A stretch of DNA of 64,000 nucleotides from Viridothelium virens. Its lineage: Eukaryota; Ascomycota; Dothideomycetes; Trypetheliales; Trypetheliaceae. The stretch is from the NCBI GenBank assembly GCA_010094025.1, contig ML991783.1, forward strand, positions 421,160 through 485,159. Reading direction: 5' to 3'. Shown piece by piece: positions 42,452-52,016 of this stretch. Position numbers and translations under genes: made by a program. Within the stretch, counting starts at the first letter, position 1, and each line of letters begins with the position of its first letter. A model generated the notes under the pieces. That model was not told the DNA's origin, did no database searches, and saw only the letters and a list, made by a program, of their open reading frames with translations.

Positions 42452-44278
42452 TCATTGTTCAAGATCATCACGTGGCTTAACCAGTGTGTAGAATAACAAA
42501 TACACGCCCTTCTGCTGGGCCAATACCTCGGTGGTTTTGCTGTCCTTGATTTTATCATCGCTTATCCGCCACCAGCGGTTCTCTGCACTCTTGACTTTGC
42601 GCTTCAATCGCATCTTCTCGGAAATTGACTGGGTCTTGGAAAGGCGGCTACCTGTTTTCTGTAACGGTATATTTGTTGGCCGTATTTCTGTACTCCGTGA
42701 GGTGTCACTTTGTCGAGGTGCGGACGTTATTGAACGGTTTTTCTGGCTCGAAGTTGTGGATGGCTGCGAAGATAGTGAAGAATCTGAAGGTGAGATTGGA
42801 GGTAAAGAAGGAGATGGTACTTCGTCTGGACCCAGTCCTGAGCCGTTTGTATCAGCTGAGACACGTGGGCTATGCGTTACGGAGACGCCAGGTGTATTTG
42901 AAACGCTGTATACTCCGTCTGTACCAAATGAGTGCGGCGTAGAGTATGGCTGATTCACAAGTTGCCGGCGGAAGGATTCATAATGGCCGCTACTGTGGAC
43001 GCCAATATGTGATACCATGGCGACGAGCTTGTATCTTTTGTGGTCGAGAATGCCACCTAGCGAAAGGGTCTCCGGGAAGCTCACTTTGGCCATATTCTTC
43101 GTTGAAATACTACCAGGATCAAAGACAGACCTCGAGAGGTGGATAGCAAGAACCTCAGGATAGTGAACGAAGCGCATGTGCCGTGTTATCCGCCGCTTTG
43201 GAGGGTTTCGCGGGAGTCTGACATCCTTTGGGGGCTTTTCTGGATCGTCGGCAATGGCATCTTCAATCTTCGATAATTCGGATTTCAGTTGTGCCTTATC
43301 TGCCTCACTTGATCGCGCCAGACCAAGTTCTCTTTGCTTGACTTCGACTGCATGCTGCAGTCGACACTTGTCACACGTGTAGTCGTCGATATATTCAATT
43401 TTGAGCATACCATCGAAGCATTTGTTGAGCGTGGTAGAGGTCTCGTAAGGCACGTTTAGCGTCAATGTTACAAAGGATGACACACTTGGCTTCGGCCTGA
43501 ACCGACAGGTCAGACATTCAACTTGAGATTCAATTCTGCCTTCTAGAGGAAAGCCGTCTTCCGTGTCTTCGCCGTGTTCATCGCTGGGCTTTTCAGTATG
43601 CTGGCTATCCTCTAGACTTGCGGACGCCCCATCGGTACTTCGTTGATGAGAAGCTCTTTCCACATCTTTGAATGCCTCTACAACATCCTCTGCTTGAATA
43701 TCGGGCAAATGTGCTGTTCTTGCTTTCCGTCTAGCCGTCTTCCCCGCATGATATTCCTCACAAACTCTCTCCATAACCACCTGTAGGAATTCCTGGGCAT
43801 CTTGTTGTTGCCTGCTAATCCTTGTCCTGAATGCTTTCTCCAAATCCAATATGAATCCTCGTGCAGAGATCGTCTTTTTGTAGAGTGGCCGCTCGTTCAA
43901 GCTATCCAAGACGTCCTTCAGTGCCTTTGTCACCAGTCCTTGTTGTAAACCGTTGATCTTCCATAATGTTGGTTCCCTTTTCAGCTTTTCAGCATCAATG
44001 CTATAAATTTCCGGACCATCCAAATCTCTCCGATGAAGCTCTCGTATCAAATATGTGCGCAGATCGCCGAGGCCAGCCAAAGCCTGTAAAACCGAGTTGA
44101 TGAAGCAGTCATTTGCCGGATTTGAAAGCCCAACTACGCCCTTCTTACGGCTGTTAGAGGAGGTATTTGCAGATTCGTCGTCAAGAAAGAATGTGGGTCC
44201 GAAGACATAGACAAGAGTGATTGCTGCTAGGGAAGCACCAGCAGCATACGTGGCGATTGTCAAAGGCTTGTCTGGCAT
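42452..44278 (-). CDS. Ubiquitin-specific protease with N-terminal membrane anchor (Ubp16/USP30-like)
   Basis: A single exon of 608 residues from the ATG at 44278 (an in-frame ATG at 44443 would add 55 residues). A transmembrane segment lies at about residues 8-28, as in mitochondrial-outer-membrane Ubp16. The Cys box reads Gly-Leu-Ser-Asn-Pro-Ala-Asn-Asp-Cys58-Phe; the usual Gly-Asn is replaced by Ala-Asn. A Gln-Gln-Asp-Ala-Gln-Glu-Phe box, a Cys-x-x-Cys pair (Cys-Leu-Thr-Cys ... Cys-Asp-Lys-Cys) and the His box (Ser-Ser-Gly-His-Tyr-Glu-Ser-Phe) follow. A Ser-rich insert of about 130 residues separates the His box from the final Trp-Trp-Arg-Ile-Ser-Asp motif. It should remove ubiquitin from target proteins. 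Confidence 0.92.
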   Translation of the reverse strand: MPDKPLTIATYAAGASLAAITLVYVFGPTFFLDDESANTSSNSRKKGVVGLSNPANDCFINSVLQALAGLGDLRTYLIRELHRRDLDGPEIYSIDAEKLKREPTLWKINGLQQGLVTKALKDVLDSLNERPLYKKTISARGFILDLEKAFRTRISRQQQDAQEFLQVVMERVCEEYHAGKTARRKARTAHLPDIQAEDVVEAFKDVERASHQRSTDGASASLEDSQHTEKPSDEHGEDTEDGFPLEGRIESQVECLTCRFRPKPSVSSFVTLTLNVPYETSTTLNKCFDGMLKIEYIDDYTCDKCRLQHAVEVKQRELGLARSSEADKAQLKSELSKIEDAIADDPEKPPKDVRLPRNPPKRRITRHMRFVHYPEVLAIHLSRSVFDPGSISTKNMAKVSFPETLSLGGILDHKRYKLVAMVSHIGVHSSGHYESFRRQLVNQPYSTPHSFGTDGVYSVSNTPGVSVTHSPRVSADTNGSGLGPDEVPSPSLPPISPSDSSLSSQPSTTSSQKNRSITSAPRQSDTSRSTEIRPTNIPLQKTGSRLSKTQSISEKMRLKRKVKSAENRWWRISDDKIKDSKTTEVLAQQKGVYLLFYTLVKPRDDLEQ

Positions 44279-45633
44279 GGCTTCATGGATATGGGTATGA
44301 CGCGGGGATATGTAGTACTGGGAGCCGGCCCGTCGCGGTACCTTGGCGTGGAGGGGATACAGCGGGAGAAGTGTTCGGCGCGATAAGCGACGCTGCTGAT
44401 CTCTCTCCAAGAACAAAGAACCTCGATAGCGATTCCATAGCAAGAGTGGAAGAGTTGAAAGGTTCCGATGTGTTGAAGGTCTTTGTCTGGAACAAGGGCG
44501 TTCTTACTTTTCGGTCTCGGCAAGCGTCCGCCCTATCCTAGGTACGGAGTACTTTAGGGCCAGCTACCAGCCATCCTACTTCTCAATCCAACCTCACCTC
44601 CTTCATTGACTATGCAGCATTCAACCGGGGGGCTAGCCTCAAAGACCCTGTTTGGGCACAATCGAAGGCATTGAGATATTCCTACACCGGAACGTTCCTT
44701 TTTGGACAATGGTTGCGCGAACAATTAGCATACGCCAGAGAACGCCAATCGGCAATTTTCGTCGATCTGACATCTCGCGATGTCTCCCTCGGGTATCTGC
44801 ATCCAGACCTACCGGGATGAGGGTACCCTGCACTCTGCGCGAATATCAATTCAGCTTCGACAGACCTAGTGTCACGGCATAATGTCCGTGGTGGTATTGG
44901 GACGCTGCCTTCATTGGGCGTTCAGGTCATCAGATAATTCAGCAAAGCAGGCCCCGTCGAACAGTTCCAATCCAGACCTATGACGATCGATTCGGATCCT
45001 CGCCTCCTAAGAACTAGGCCTCCAACCAATCATCGCGTCCAAAAATTCACTATTCAACCAAAGCTCCATAAGAGGAGGATGAGAGCAATCGGGCAGAGCG
45101 CTTGGAATCCTCAACGAAGTGTCTTTGGCTTTTGAAGGAGACCAGTTCTGCATGTCCGACAATTACAAGACTGATACCATTTCAAAGCCTCACAGAGACT
45201 GCTGACCAAACATCTAGTTGTGTGAACCAAATGGCTCGCCATGTCATAGCCGAGTACTTTCTGAAGTACTCGGCCATTGGAGCATAATAGTCGGCCCTGT
45301 GAGCGGGACCACATCGAAATTGACCTTGATCGCGGCTCCGTGTTTAAGAACTAACCCACCATATATTGATGTTTACCAGCATGCACTACGGATATTGTCA
45401 GAAATACGTGTTTAAAACCATCACCTGAAGGTATATCATTGACGCCAGCTTCTTCAGTCGGCTTTCCAGCATCATCGCCTGCCTGTCTATTTTTCTACTT
45501 GTCCATCGCGGAGAAACGGCTCAGCTAGATAATTATAGTCAGCGAATCAAGTCCATTTCTCCAACCACCTTCCCCGTTGATATCGCCTTGGAGGATTTCG
45601 CAATCATCATACAATCTGAATATCGTTAACAGT
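44279..45633. other. Intergenic region with a hairpin
   Basis: Apart from the 45249-45274 hairpin and a TACGGAGTA 9-mer at 44543-44551, no feature is seen. Small open frames at 45102-45415 have no motifs. Confidence 0.5.
45249..45274. repeat. Perfect 11-bp inverted repeat with 4-base loop
   Basis: GCCGAGTACTT, TCTG, AAGTACTCGGC. It could form a cruciform or, if transcribed, a stable stem-loop. No function is evident. Confidence 0.8.
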
Positions 45634-46638
45634 CTATCTCCCCTTCCCTTCTCCCGACATCTGATTTCCCAACTTGTCCTCCACCTCATCCAGTCCCTCC
45701 ATCACCTTCGCAATCTTCTCCTTCACCGCCTCGCTCGGCTCCTCATACGGCCTCCGCGGCTTAAACAGCCTCTCCGCGTCCTCGATTCCAGCTCTAGGCC
45801 CCGTGAATCTCCCCGCCGCAAACTTCGTATTCGCGATCCCGGCCTTCGTCGGCGCCTCCGCCAACGCCGCCCTCTGCTGCAACGCCAACGCCTCGTCACG
45901 CTTCCCCTCTCCCCACAGCTCAAACACGCGCACGATAGACCGCGGAAAGACGTTCCCGAACGCAGCGATACACCCACTACTCCCCGCCGCAAGCCCCCCA
46001 ACCAAGAAATCCGACTGGCCCCCAAACACTGCGAAGCGCGAGGGCGGAAACGTCGCAGACAGACGAGTGATCTTACCAACGGAGCCGCACGTCAGCTTGA
46101 CGCCGACGATGTTCGGGTGCACGGCCGCGAGCGCTGCAATAGTGTCCGAGTCGAGGTCCAGCCCGTTGCAGACGGCGGGGAAGTTGTAAATGAGGATTGG
46201 GAGCGGCGAGGCGGTGGCGACCTGGGCGTAGAAGGCGGAGACGACGGCGGGGGTGGTCTGCTTGCCGAAATAGGCGGCGGGGAGGAGTAGGACGAAGTTG
46301 GCGCCGGCGGCGTAGGCGTCGGCGATGAACTCGAGGACTTGCTTGGTGGAGTGGCCGCCGACGCCGGCGATGATGGGGTAGTTTTCTGGGACGGATTGAC
46401 GGGCGAGTTTGAGGAGGGTGGCGCGTTCTTCGCGGGTGAGGAGGAAGGTTTCGGCGTTGGTGCCGAGAATGACGAGGCCGGTGAGGCCGCTGTTGGCGAG
46501 GTATGAGTAGTATTTGGCTTGTTCTGTCGGACAAAGTTCGTCGGTCTCTGGATCGAAGCATGTTACGGCGGGAACGTAGACGCCTGGTCGAGGGACAGGA
46601 TGAGAGTGCCCGCCATTGCTTACGTTTAGCGGACTCAT
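45634..46638 (-). CDS. DHDPS/NAL-family aldolase
   Basis: 334 residues from the ATG at 46638 (an in-frame ATG upstream at 46692 is less likely). A TIM-barrel class I aldolase, with the Gly-Thr-Asn-Ala-Glu phosphate/carboxylate motif at residues 59-63, Tyr151 in Ile-Tyr-Asn-Phe-Pro and the Schiff-base Lys181 in Val-Gly-Val-Lys-Leu-Thr. Family members in fungi include 2-keto-3-deoxy sugar acid aldolases and 4-hydroxy-2-oxoglutarate aldolase. The substrate cannot be fixed from the sequence. Fungi make lysine by the aminoadipate route, so a dihydrodipicolinate role is unlikely. High third-position G/C. Confidence 0.92.
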   Translation of the reverse strand: MSPLNVSNGGHSHPVPRPGVYVPAVTCFDPETDELCPTEQAKYYSYLANSGLTGLVILGTNAETFLLTREERATLLKLARQSVPENYPIIAGVGGHSTKQVLEFIADAYAAGANFVLLLPAAYFGKQTTPAVVSAFYAQVATASPLPILIYNFPAVCNGLDLDSDTIAALAAVHPNIVGVKLTCGSVGKITRLSATFPPSRFAVFGGQSDFLVGGLAAGSSGCIAAFGNVFPRSIVRVFELWGEGKRDEALALQQRAALAEAPTKAGIANTKFAAGRFTGPRAGIEDAERLFKPRRPYEEPSEAVKEKIAKVMEGLDEVEDKLGNQMSGEGKGR

Positions 46639-47466
46639 TTTGGATGGTAAAGAACCAATTGAAAGAAAGAAAAATGTACTTGAGAGGCGCAAGGACGCTA
46701 TCTGACACTCAACAGTTGAACCATGAATTCTACTATGGCTACGTGAGACTGTATTGTAACTCGAGGAAACGCCGCTTAGTCCAGCACTTGCACCGAGATA
46801 TCCTCGTCGAAGGCATTTTAGAGGGAACGGTGCATATGTATGGTGGGGCTGTCTTCGGGTGAATAAAGCCGAAGCACTAAGTCAAGTCAACTCGTCCACC
46901 TATGTATTCAATGGTGAACTTCCTTTTTCTTCCTTTACCCTTTCGAATCCTCTCGCCCACAGATTTACATTACGAATATTTTGACTTCGTTAAACGCCGA
47001 CATCCAGAGATAACCAGGATCCGAGCCTCATGTGAACACATACCTTCGAGTAGCCACGCTGGCACCACCATGTTCATCGAGGATCACAGGAACAATGCCG
47101 TGGGAGAGTTCGATGCGTCTTGAAGATGATTGACAATGATGTTGTATGTGAGAAGGTAATTAAATAACGTGATTGTGAGTGGTGTTAGTGACCAGCATCT
47201 CCAGCTAGAGTACCTAATGTTCTCACCTCATTAGCTGAATCTACAAGCTTTCACCACCCGTTAATCGACATCATACAAGGGGCTTACTACCTTTCTCTTT
47301 GCTTCATCTGCATTCGATGAGCCCTGTGAAGCTTCGAGTTACCGCGAAAGATAGAGGGTTTGACAGCCTCCGTGCAGTTCTCCTCGCTTTCGCACGCAAC
47401 CTGGCTAACTCGTCCGACTCTCTGAAATTTCCACCAGTCTACTGAACTATCTATACATCGGCGAAG
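46639..47466. other. Intergenic region
   Basis: The left end is the promoter of the aldolase gene. Nothing else recognised. Confidence 0.5.
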
Positions 47467-47691
47467 ATGTATGATTCCGTACCTCTACCCCCAAAAATCA
47501 GGAACCTTATCCACGAGCTCACCTGCGACTGTAACCGTGCTTTGCAGTGCGTCCTTAACGGGGATATTTTCCCATCTTTGACAATAGAAACACTCCCGAT
47601 ACTGCTCCTTAATCGCCACATCGCCCTCTGTTCCCATTCATGCCTGCGTTCAAAGCCATTAGCCGTGCTAGCAGAGGACCTTTTTCCGTGA
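47467..47691 (+). pseudogene. Relic of a 2EXR-type gene
   Basis: A 74-codon open frame begins Met-Tyr-Asp-Ser-Val-Pro-Leu-Pro-Pro-Lys-Ile-Arg-Asn-Leu-Ile-His, a slightly damaged 2EXR start motif. It also contains Pro-Ile-Leu-Leu-Leu-Asn-Arg-His-Ile, matching Thr-Val-Leu-Leu-Leu-Asn-Arg-Gln-Ile in the intact gene at 48907-49902. The Cys-Asp-x-Asn segment also aligns. The spacing between the two motifs is shorter and the frame ends early, so it looks like a deleted and decayed paralogue. A short multi-exon gene cannot be excluded. Confidence 0.55.
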
Positions 47692-48094
47692 ACGCAACAA
47701 CAAGTCTTGGCCAAGCGGTCAAGTCTTTTCCGAGCAAGCTATCAGGCGAGGCACTTCGTCACATATTCCTCGGGTTACGCTCCACTGGTCGTGTCGGCAT
47801 TTTTCTAGCTTCCCAGACCCTTTTTGGTGGGTAAGGTCTTACTACGATTTACAGCATCTCAGTATCCTACTGGGAATTGAGCGTCTGGCCAGCTCCTTCG
47901 ACTTTGCAGACAAAAAGCGAGTCGCCATGGAAAGTATAAGATCTTTTCTCGTGAGTTGCGGGACTCTTCACTTCCCTTCTATGCTTCCCTTCTATGTTTG
48001 CCAAATATATTATTTGGATCAGAGTATGACTCGTAGGAGATTTGACGGTATCACGCTTTCCAGCACAAGCCTACCACAGCGGTATGGTTACGTA
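47692..48094. other. Spacer between the 2EXR relic and MITE copy 3
   Basis: Possible continuation of the decayed 2EXR copy in shifted frames, but not clear enough to annotate. Confidence 0.4.
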
Positions 48095-48275
48095 CCTCAC
48101 CGCGGCTGGGGGGTTCCTCGACTGGTAATTAATACAATGTTACCTCAGTTTAACTGCTATGACCATGTTGGCACATGTGAGGGCGGTGTTAACATAGACC
48201 AACAAGGTCATAACAGTAAAGTCGAAATAACATTGTATTAATTACCAGTCGAGGAACCCCCCAGCCGCGGTAAGG
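48095..48275. mobile_element. MITE copy 3 (Tc1/mariner-type)
   Basis: A 181-bp palindromic element flanked by TA (48093-48094 and 48276-48277). The two terminal inverted repeats are identical over about 49 bp except one position near the tip, so this is probably the youngest copy here. Same core motifs as copies 1 and 2. It sits between the 2EXR relic and the intact zinc-knuckle/2EXR gene. Confidence 0.92.
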
Positions 48276-48906
48276 TAGCTAGCTGGTACCACAGACCGAG
48301 GTTAGCACACCGTAACGGAGACATGTCTGTCTCGTGATCACAAATCCCTAGTTTTTTATGTTCATCAAGATGTTTTGGGGGTGACCTAATATGTCTGTTT
48401 CTGTTATGCGTACGCTTTGAGAGGCGCGAGCGCTTATTACAGTACAGTAGTCTTAGCGATCAGCCACATAGTTGAAGATTGTGTGATTGAGATCCAATTG
48501 CCTGGCCCTTTTCATTGTGAGTAGCACAAGAAGATTGCCACCACTTCGTTGTGGCACCTGGTTGTAATGCCCAAACATGACTTTCAGTGGGCTTGTTTCC
48601 TGCCACGTGAATGTGGGCTTTGGCACACTACCGACTACACGTTACTGTGGCGACATTCATTGTGATGAGTGAATTCATCGCTTCCTTTTATCACCACGCC
48701 AGTAAGTCGAACATAAGTGTGTGCTCTAGACCTGGGGACTGTCTATATTTTTAAATTCGCTTGAATCCCTCAAATCTCCTAAACCTCCGTCAACATCTTC
48801 TCTGCAGTTTTCTTCGACATCAGCCGAGAACCAACTTACCTGTTTCACTTGGTTCTGAGGCCTACAATACCCTTTGAAGAATATCCTCAGTTCCTACGTC
48901 GATCTC
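48276..48906. other. Promoter region of the zinc-knuckle/2EXR gene
   Basis: 631 bp without coding signal, containing the presumptive promoter of the 48907 gene. Confidence 0.5.
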
Positions 48907-49902
48907 ATGGCTCCAAGGTTGGGTGACAGAGAGTGGCAACGCCGGCGTAGACAAGGCCAGTGTTTCCGTTGCGGAAATCAGGGGCACATGGCACGCCATA
49001 AAGATGTCTGCCCTGCATGGGCGGAGAAAGTGGCTGCAAAAGCTGCGGAGGCAGAGAGACAGGATATAGTGGAGAGTGACACGAAAGATATCAAGAAAAA
49101 GCCTGGTCCCCAACGCTGGCCAAATTACTGGCGCTGTATCCGATACAATGAATGTTTCCGCTGTGAACAAAAAGGTCACCGCTGGTACCACTTCGGTCTT
49201 TGTCCACTTAAGGCTCCAAGTCGGTATGTGGTCGACTATAGAATCACTCTGTTGCGGCCTATGACAATCTCCTTCTTGGATTTACCGCCGGAGCTTCGAG
49301 ACATGATCTACCGTGACGCTTGTGATTGGAATCATGCTGTCTCTGGCTACAGCCGTCTCCTCTCCAATCATGAACGAATGCTTGAAGCCAATCCTCGGAA
49401 GTACAAAGACACCTATGTTCCGCTGCGACAGCCGCTTCACACGCCGACTGTCTTGCTTCTAAATCGGCAAATATTTTCGGAAGCATTCGAGATCCTCAAA
49501 AAGACGCCGCTAGTCCTGAGATGCACATCGGATGAAAGCGAACTCATTCAGCAGCTCGTAAGACTTCGATCAGTCATTAGTCTTTTCGGAACAGAACATA
49601 TGCTTTCGCGAATCCCAGTGATCGAGATAGTTGTGGATCGAGAGTGGTTCTTTGATGGCATGTGTTTCATCAAGCACCTAGCTTACGACTGTTTGGACGA
49701 CGATCAGCCGAAGTATAATCATTTCATTGTCACATTAGACGACAGCGTGTACCCAGATGCTATGGCTACCCATGAAACCTTTGATGTTCATGAGCTGAGT
49801 CTTTTCGAAATGGTAAATCCTCCGACGGTGCTCAAAACGCTGGAATCTTTACTAATCAAATGTAGCTTCACAGGGCCCCAAACGTCAAAAGAATTACTCT
49901 GA
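48907..49902 (+). CDS. Zinc-knuckle plus 2EXR-domain fusion protein
   Basis: A single exon of 331 residues from the ATG at 48907. Two CCHC zinc knuckles lie near the N-terminus: Cys-x2-Cys-x4-His-x6-Cys at about residues 19-34 and again at about 83-98, separated by a charged helix. Near residue 120 the 2EXR motif Phe-Leu-Asp-Leu-Pro-Pro-Glu-Leu-Arg-Asp-Met-Ile-Tyr starts, followed by Leu-Leu-Leu-Asn-Arg-Gln-Ile and the rest of the domain. CCHC knuckles usually bind single-stranded nucleic acid, so the fusion suggests a nucleic-acid-linked role for this 2EXR protein. Function is not known. The basic Arg-rich segment just before the first knuckle would aid RNA binding. Confidence 0.82.
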   Translation: MAPRLGDREWQRRRRQGQCFRCGNQGHMARHKDVCPAWAEKVAAKAAEAERQDIVESDTKDIKKKPGPQRWPNYWRCIRYNECFRCEQKGHRWYHFGLCPLKAPSRYVVDYRITLLRPMTISFLDLPPELRDMIYRDACDWNHAVSGYSRLLSNHERMLEANPRKYKDTYVPLRQPLHTPTVLLLNRQIFSEAFEILKKTPLVLRCTSDESELIQQLVRLRSVISLFGTEHMLSRIPVIEIVVDREWFFDGMCFIKHLAYDCLDDDQPKYNHFIVTLDDSVYPDAMATHETFDVHELSLFEMVNPPTVLKTLESLLIKCSFTGPQTSKELL

Positions 49903-50381
49903 GGAGTAAGAACAATGATATACCTCATGATATCGGGTACGGAATGAGTTGGATGCCATCTCCTAATCGATTGGGTGGAACGGTTGTGGTTGATAAGATA
50001 GAGGGGTACTCCTCCTGGTGGTAGATGTTTACTGCATATGAGCGGGGGGAGGAAAATCGCAGAAGGAACTGGGAGATGTTACTCTCGGTAGGCCAAGTAG
50101 ACAGTGGATATAGTACTACATTAGCACAAAAGTATCCAGGCAACCCCCAACAATTTTCCTGCACCAACGAGCGGACTTTTTTTTTGCACGACTGTACCAT
50201 CAAATAGTAAATGCAATGATACGATACTTTGATCATGTTATTTCAGTACAGCAAACGTGCTTGTAAGAAAATTGGGCCCTCTGCTGTGATAGGTATCTCT
50301 CAAGGCTGAATATGAGGATGGACTCTGCCCAAGCAGGACTTTGAAGCCTGGCGTAAAACAACCTTCTCTAACGCAACGTCT
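49903..50381. other. Intergenic region between convergent genes
   Basis: 3' ends of the zinc-knuckle/2EXR gene and the permease gene; nothing else seen. Confidence 0.5.
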
Positions 50382-52016
50382 TCAAGTCGACTGAAGTCCT
50401 ACGTCAGGTGCTCTTTTCCCTTCCACAAAGTCCACGGGCGGCGTATAATGGTGTTTTCCATGAACCATATAGACTATGAATGAAAGCACGATAACCCCTA
50501 CCCAAACCACGGGCGCCCAATTAGCCGTACTGAGAGTTACTGGCAAGCTAACTGGAAAACAGCTGAATACTAGCACGAAAGCTGAGTAGAGGAAAGCGAA
50601 GGCATTCACCGGTAAGCCCCATCTTCCTAAGCTCCAGCGTGCATGAGGCAGATTCTGGCCCCTGATTCGACAGAGAAGGACGCATCCAATCGAGATCATG
50701 TACGTGGACAGGAGGCCTAGCAAGCTCAAAGAGACGATAATGTTAAATGCTAGCGTAGAGCCTAGCTGAATGAGACATAGTACAGCCACGACGATAGACA
50801 CAATATACACCGAGTTGAATGGGATGCTCCATTTACGGTTCATGTGCCCGATCCAGCCTGAGAAAGGTAAGCCCTTGTCTCGAGCAAATGCCCAAACTTC
50901 GCGCGAGCAAGTCGCAAGAGCAGTAACATTTCCTGAATAAATCAAGACCAGGAGAATAATATTGAGGACAATCGATAGCGCCGGTGAGCCCGTATTATTG
51001 AAGAGCAAGAGGTAGGGAACATCGGAGTTCACCGCATCGTCGAGAGGTCCCATGCAGAACAGCATGGTAATGAGCATGACGATGCCAAGGAAAAGACTGC
51101 CTAGGTAGCTCCACCACATGCAGCGAGGTACGACCAGCGAAGCGTCCTCCGTCTCTTCTGATATATGCACAATGCTATCGGAGCCGAGGTTACAGTACAT
51201 CACTGTAACTTGGCTTACGAGGCAAGCAGTTCCGGTGTTGCTCCAACCACCGTTGTTAACGACGTTGAGGAAAACGTCGTGAGCGCTGTTTCTCGGGCAC
51301 AAGGCCCAAAGCGGTACTATGGTAACGATAAATCCAATCAAATGGCCAAAGAGCGATCCGACTTCGACTGCAGGCAAGGTCTTGGCACCCCAGGTGTTGA
51401 AGAAAATGGTAATCAAGACGAAAGCAAGCATGATAAGTGTATATTGCCAATTTGTAAACTCGAAGTCCGGTTGGTTAACCTCTATGATAGCCTGGATTTG
51501 TGTAGCCACCACGAAAACACTACTTGCGACGCTGGCCAACCATCCTAGAGTCGACATCCATCCTGATGCATAGCTGAGTACTTTTTGCCACTCTGGCGGA
51601 GCAAACTCGCTGACCCAGTGGTATTGTCCACCACTTGTCGGGGCCATTGAAGCCATTTCAGCCAAAGATGCTACAATGGTTGCGTAGCACGTTACAGTCC
51701 CAATGAAAGTCCAGAAAAGTCCGGCAAAGCCGCCATTGAGAAGGCCGACACTCAATGAGACGAGTACGAACTCCCAGGTGGCTTGATAGATGCTCACGAA
51801 TCCAAAGGATGCCAGGAGGCCAAAATTTCTTTTGAACTCTTGCTTTTTGCCCAGTCGCTTCATGTCCTGAATATCCCGCTCGGAAGCGCTCCATCCCAAC
51901 CCTTGATCCAAACTGACCACCTCTTGCGCAGCATCATTCTTCATGTCAAGCTTCTCCGATAAATGACTTCCGGGATTCCCTTCGTGTACATGATGACTGA
52001 AGGGAGCCCCAGCCAT
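50382..52016 (-). CDS. APC-superfamily amino-acid/GABA-type permease
   Basis: 544 residues from the ATG at 52016; an upstream in-frame ATG (52178) would add 54 residues with an unexpected hydrophobic stretch, and is less likely. About twelve hydrophobic helices are visible. The first after the hydrophilic N-terminus contains Phe-Gly-Phe-Val-Ser. A Glu-Met-Ala-Ser-Met-Ala-Pro-Thr-Ser-Gly-Gly-Gln-Tyr-His-Trp-Val motif follows, as does Ser-Glu-Glu-Thr-Glu-Asp-Ala, both typical of the fungal GABA/choline/amino-acid (ACT) subfamily of APC carriers. It resides in the plasma membrane and imports amino acids or related amines. The exact substrate cannot be told. Confidence 0.92.
   Translation of the reverse strand: MAGAPFSHHVHEGNPGSHLSEKLDMKNDAAQEVVSLDQGLGWSASERDIQDMKRLGKKQEFKRNFGLLASFGFVSIYQATWEFVLVSLSVGLLNGGFAGLFWTFIGTVTCYATIVASLAEMASMAPTSGGQYHWVSEFAPPEWQKVLSYASGWMSTLGWLASVASSVFVVATQIQAIIEVNQPDFEFTNWQYTLIMLAFVLITIFFNTWGAKTLPAVEVGSLFGHLIGFIVTIVPLWALCPRNSAHDVFLNVVNNGGWSNTGTACLVSQVTVMYCNLGSDSIVHISEETEDASLVVPRCMWWSYLGSLFLGIVMLITMLFCMGPLDDAVNSDVPYLLLFNNTGSPALSIVLNIILLVLIYSGNVTALATCSREVWAFARDKGLPFSGWIGHMNRKWSIPFNSVYIVSIVVAVLCLIQLGSTLAFNIIVSLSLLGLLSTYMISIGCVLLCRIRGQNLPHARWSLGRWGLPVNAFAFLYSAFVLVFSCFPVSLPVTLSTANWAPVVWVGVIVLSFIVYMVHGKHHYTPPVDFVEGKRAPDVGLQST

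Noticed and set aside
45249-45274. Stem-loop as a transcription terminator
   Set aside because: Eukaryotic nuclear genes do not use such terminators and no adjacent gene end fits; kept only as an inverted repeat.
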